Shown here: piece by piece, positions 62,585-64,000 of the stretch
Numbering within the stretch: position 1 is the stretch's first letter
Layout: every line of letters starts with the position of its first letter
The notes under the pieces: model-generated
Told to the model about the DNA's origin: nothing
Seen by the model: only the letters and a program-made list of their open reading frames with translations
The model's database searches: none
Program-made: the position numbers and the translations under genes
From: Gemmatimonas sp.
Lineage (GTDB): Bacteria > Gemmatimonadota > Gemmatimonadetes > Gemmatimonadales > Gemmatimonadaceae
Direction of reading: 5' to 3'
Assembly (NCBI RefSeq): GCF_027531815.1
Contig: NZ_JAPZSK010000006.1
Coordinates: 124,001-188,000 of the forward strand
DNA length: 64,000 nt

Positions 62585-63019
62585 TCATCCCTTCTTGGAG
62601 TCTTCCTCGCGCTGCTTGCACGCGATGCAATAACGGGCATTCGGCAGCGCATCGAGACGCTCGAAGGCAATGTCCTCGCCACACTGGTGACACTTGCCGA
62701 AGGTCTCCGGGGCCTTGTACAGGCGGCGGAGCGCCTGATCGATGTGCCACAGGAAGCGCCCTTCCTTGGAGGCGAAGAGGAACGCCTTTTCCCGCTCCAT
62801 CGCGTCAGTGCCCTGATCGGCCATGTGGAAGGAGTAGGCGCTGCTGTCCCCCTCTGACGCCTCGCCGTTGGGGCCAAGGGTGTCGCTGTGATGGCCGAGC
62901 TCCTTGAGCACACGCTTGCGTTCCTCGAGCAGTCGCTTCTCGAAGTGCTGCAGCTGCTTCTTGGGCATCGCCTTGGGCTTCTTGGCGTCCTTCGTCGACG
63001 CGGTCTTCGATTCGGCCAT
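62585..63019 (-). CDS. DksA/TraR-family zinc-finger protein
   Basis: A 144-residue protein with a Lys-rich start, a coiled coil (about 20-50 and 75-102) and a four-Cys zinc finger KCHQCGEDIAFERLDALPNA with YCIACK (Cys 110, 113, 131, 134). The tip MADQGTDAMEREK resembles the TraR/YteA branch more than E. coli DksA. Members bind the RNA polymerase secondary channel and alter initiation (family knowledge). The ATG at 63019 overlaps the ileS stop as TGATG. The ileS-dksA-lspA order is common in bacteria. Confidence 0.9.
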   Translation of the reverse strand: MAESKTASTKDAKKPKAMPKKQLQHFEKRLLEERKRVLKELGHHSDTLGPNGEASEGDSSAYSFHMADQGTDAMEREKAFLFASKEGRFLWHIDQALRRLYKAPETFGKCHQCGEDIAFERLDALPNARYCIACKQREEDSKKG

Positions 63020-64000
63020 CACGACTGTTCCCTGGTGAGTGCAAGCTGCAGCGGCCGTCCATCGACGTCGCCCGCCTGCGTTGCGGTCCACATGGCGCCG
63101 TCTCCCGGGCCGGAGAATGGCGATCCCACCTCTCGACCGAGCAGCAATCGCACGGCGAGCACTTCGTCGGCGATGCGGCTGCGATGGGCGGCCACGGCGC
63201 TTTCCAGCTCCTCGTCCCCGGCAACGGCGAGCGTGATGCGATCACTCACCTCGAGCTGCGATTCCTTGCGGAGCCGCTGCACCCGGCTGATGACCTCCCG
63301 CGCCAGCCCCTCGGCGCGCAGTTCCGGCGTAATGGTGGGATCGAGCGCGACCCCATAGCCGCCGTTTTCCTGCACCACCGCTGCCCCTGACGCGCGCCGG
63401 ATGATGGCGACGTCGTCCGGGGCAATCAAGCGCTCGGCGTTGGCGACCGTGATGGTGACCGGGTTTCCGGCCGCCAGCTGGCGCAGCTGGTCGGCCGGCA
63501 GACCGGCCACGGCCTCGGCGACCTGCGGCGTCTCCTTGCCGAACTTCTTGCCCAGGGTGCGGAAGTTCGCCTTCGCCTCGAGCGCAACGAGCGCATCGGT
63601 GGAGGTGACAAACTCCACGTGCTTCACATTCAGCTCCGATGCCAGCAGTCCGCCGAGGGTGGCGACCAGGGTGGCGTCGCCCGGCACGACACATTGCATG
63701 GACGGCAGCGGTTGGCGCACCTTCACGTCGGCCACGTCACGCGCCGCATGGGCAAGTCCGGCGAGGGTGCGCAGGTCGTCCATGGCCGTTTCGAGCGCGT
63801 CATCGACAGGTGTGGGCTGCTCCCGCGTGAACGGCGCGAGATGCACCGAGGTACCCGTGAGATGGCGGTGCACGGCGTCGGTCATGAACGGTGCGAAGGG
63901 CGCGAGCAGCCGACAGGTCACCACCAGTACCTCGTGCAGCGTGGCGAAGGCGGCCCGGTTGTCTGCGCTGTCCACCTCGTAGAAGCGGGCACGACTCTGC
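63019..64000 (-). CDS. ileS: Isoleucyl-tRNA synthetase, C-terminal part
   Basis: The 327 codons in the window code the C-terminus; the gene continues beyond the right edge. LLAPFAPFMTDAVHRHL is the end of the anticodon-binding domain. DVKVRQPLPSMQCVVPG, LNVKHVEFVT and LRAEGLAREVISRVQRLRKE are typical of the type 2 (eukaryotic-like, mupirocin-resistant class) IleRS tail. It has no type 1 Cys-cluster zinc finger. The stop overlaps the zinc-finger gene. Confidence 0.92.
   Translation of the reverse strand, partial: QSRARFYEVDSADNRAAFATLHEVLVVTCRLLAPFAPFMTDAVHRHLTGTSVHLAPFTREQPTPVDDALETAMDDLRTLAGLAHAARDVADVKVRQPLPSMQCVVPGDATLVATLGGLLASELNVKHVEFVTSTDALVALEAKANFRTLGKKFGKETPQVAEAVAGLPADQLRQLAAGNPVTITVANAERLIAPDDVAIIRRASGAAVVQENGGYGVALDPTITPELRAEGLAREVISRVQRLRKESQLEVSDRITLAVAGDEELESAVAAHRSRIADEVLAVRLLLGREVGSPFSGPGDGAMWTATQAGDVDGRPLQLALTREQS

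Overview
The window is high-GC chromosomal DNA, almost all of it coded on the minus strand. Gene content suggests a didermic (Gram-negative-type) bacterium. It has meso-diaminopimelate peptidoglycan genes (MurE with a DNPR motif), outer-membrane-barrel and lipoprotein-like products, tandem lspA genes and a Myxococcus-type MglA GTPase. Codon use, gene order and protein style resemble Gemmatimonadota (Gemmatimonas-like). That placement is inference from recall, not from a search.

Layout, right to left (the direction of most transcription). At 64000-60435 lies ileS (C-terminal part), a DksA/TraR-type zinc-finger gene, two adjacent lspA genes and rluD. Running straight on with overlaps of a few bases is a chemosensory block, 60496-44765: cheW, cheY, cheA, cheC, a large TPR gene, a PATAN/DUF4388 gene, an mglA-like GTPase, a protein with two DnaA-type AAA+ modules and no DNA-binding domain, a PATAN-TPR gene, cheD, cheB, a CheW-like gene, a TPR gene and a membrane-anchored HExxH peptidase. 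A small membrane protein, tRNA-Val(TAC) and a secreted TPR protein follow (44671-42422).

The division and cell-wall (dcw) cluster starts at a sigma70-like promoter near 42250 and runs rsmH-ftsL-ftsI-murE-murF-mraY-murD-ftsW-murG-murC-ftsQ-ftsA. A secreted M14 carboxypeptidase-like gene and an apparent terminator come next, then ftsZ with its own promoter. No mraZ, murB or ddl gene is seen. After ftsZ come an M23 peptidase, a vWA-like membrane protein, ftsY, recG and asnS. A strong hairpin separates asnS from mazG, the only clear plus-strand gene.

The left 14 kb holds housekeeping and metabolic genes: alr, deoB, cdd, a lipoprotein/outer-membrane-protein pair, miaB, a 10-bp tandem repeat, comEC, fbp, a methylmalonyl-CoA mutase large subunit, a chorismate mutase/prephenate dehydrogenase, a small membrane protein and the start of a secreted protein cut by the window edge.

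The part most likely to be undescribed is the chemosensory-MglA-DnaA-like module. It looks like a signalling cassette in which an array (CheA/W/Y/C/D/B) is linked to a polarity-type GTPase, PATAN adaptors and a replication-initiator ATPase fold that has lost its DNA-binding part.
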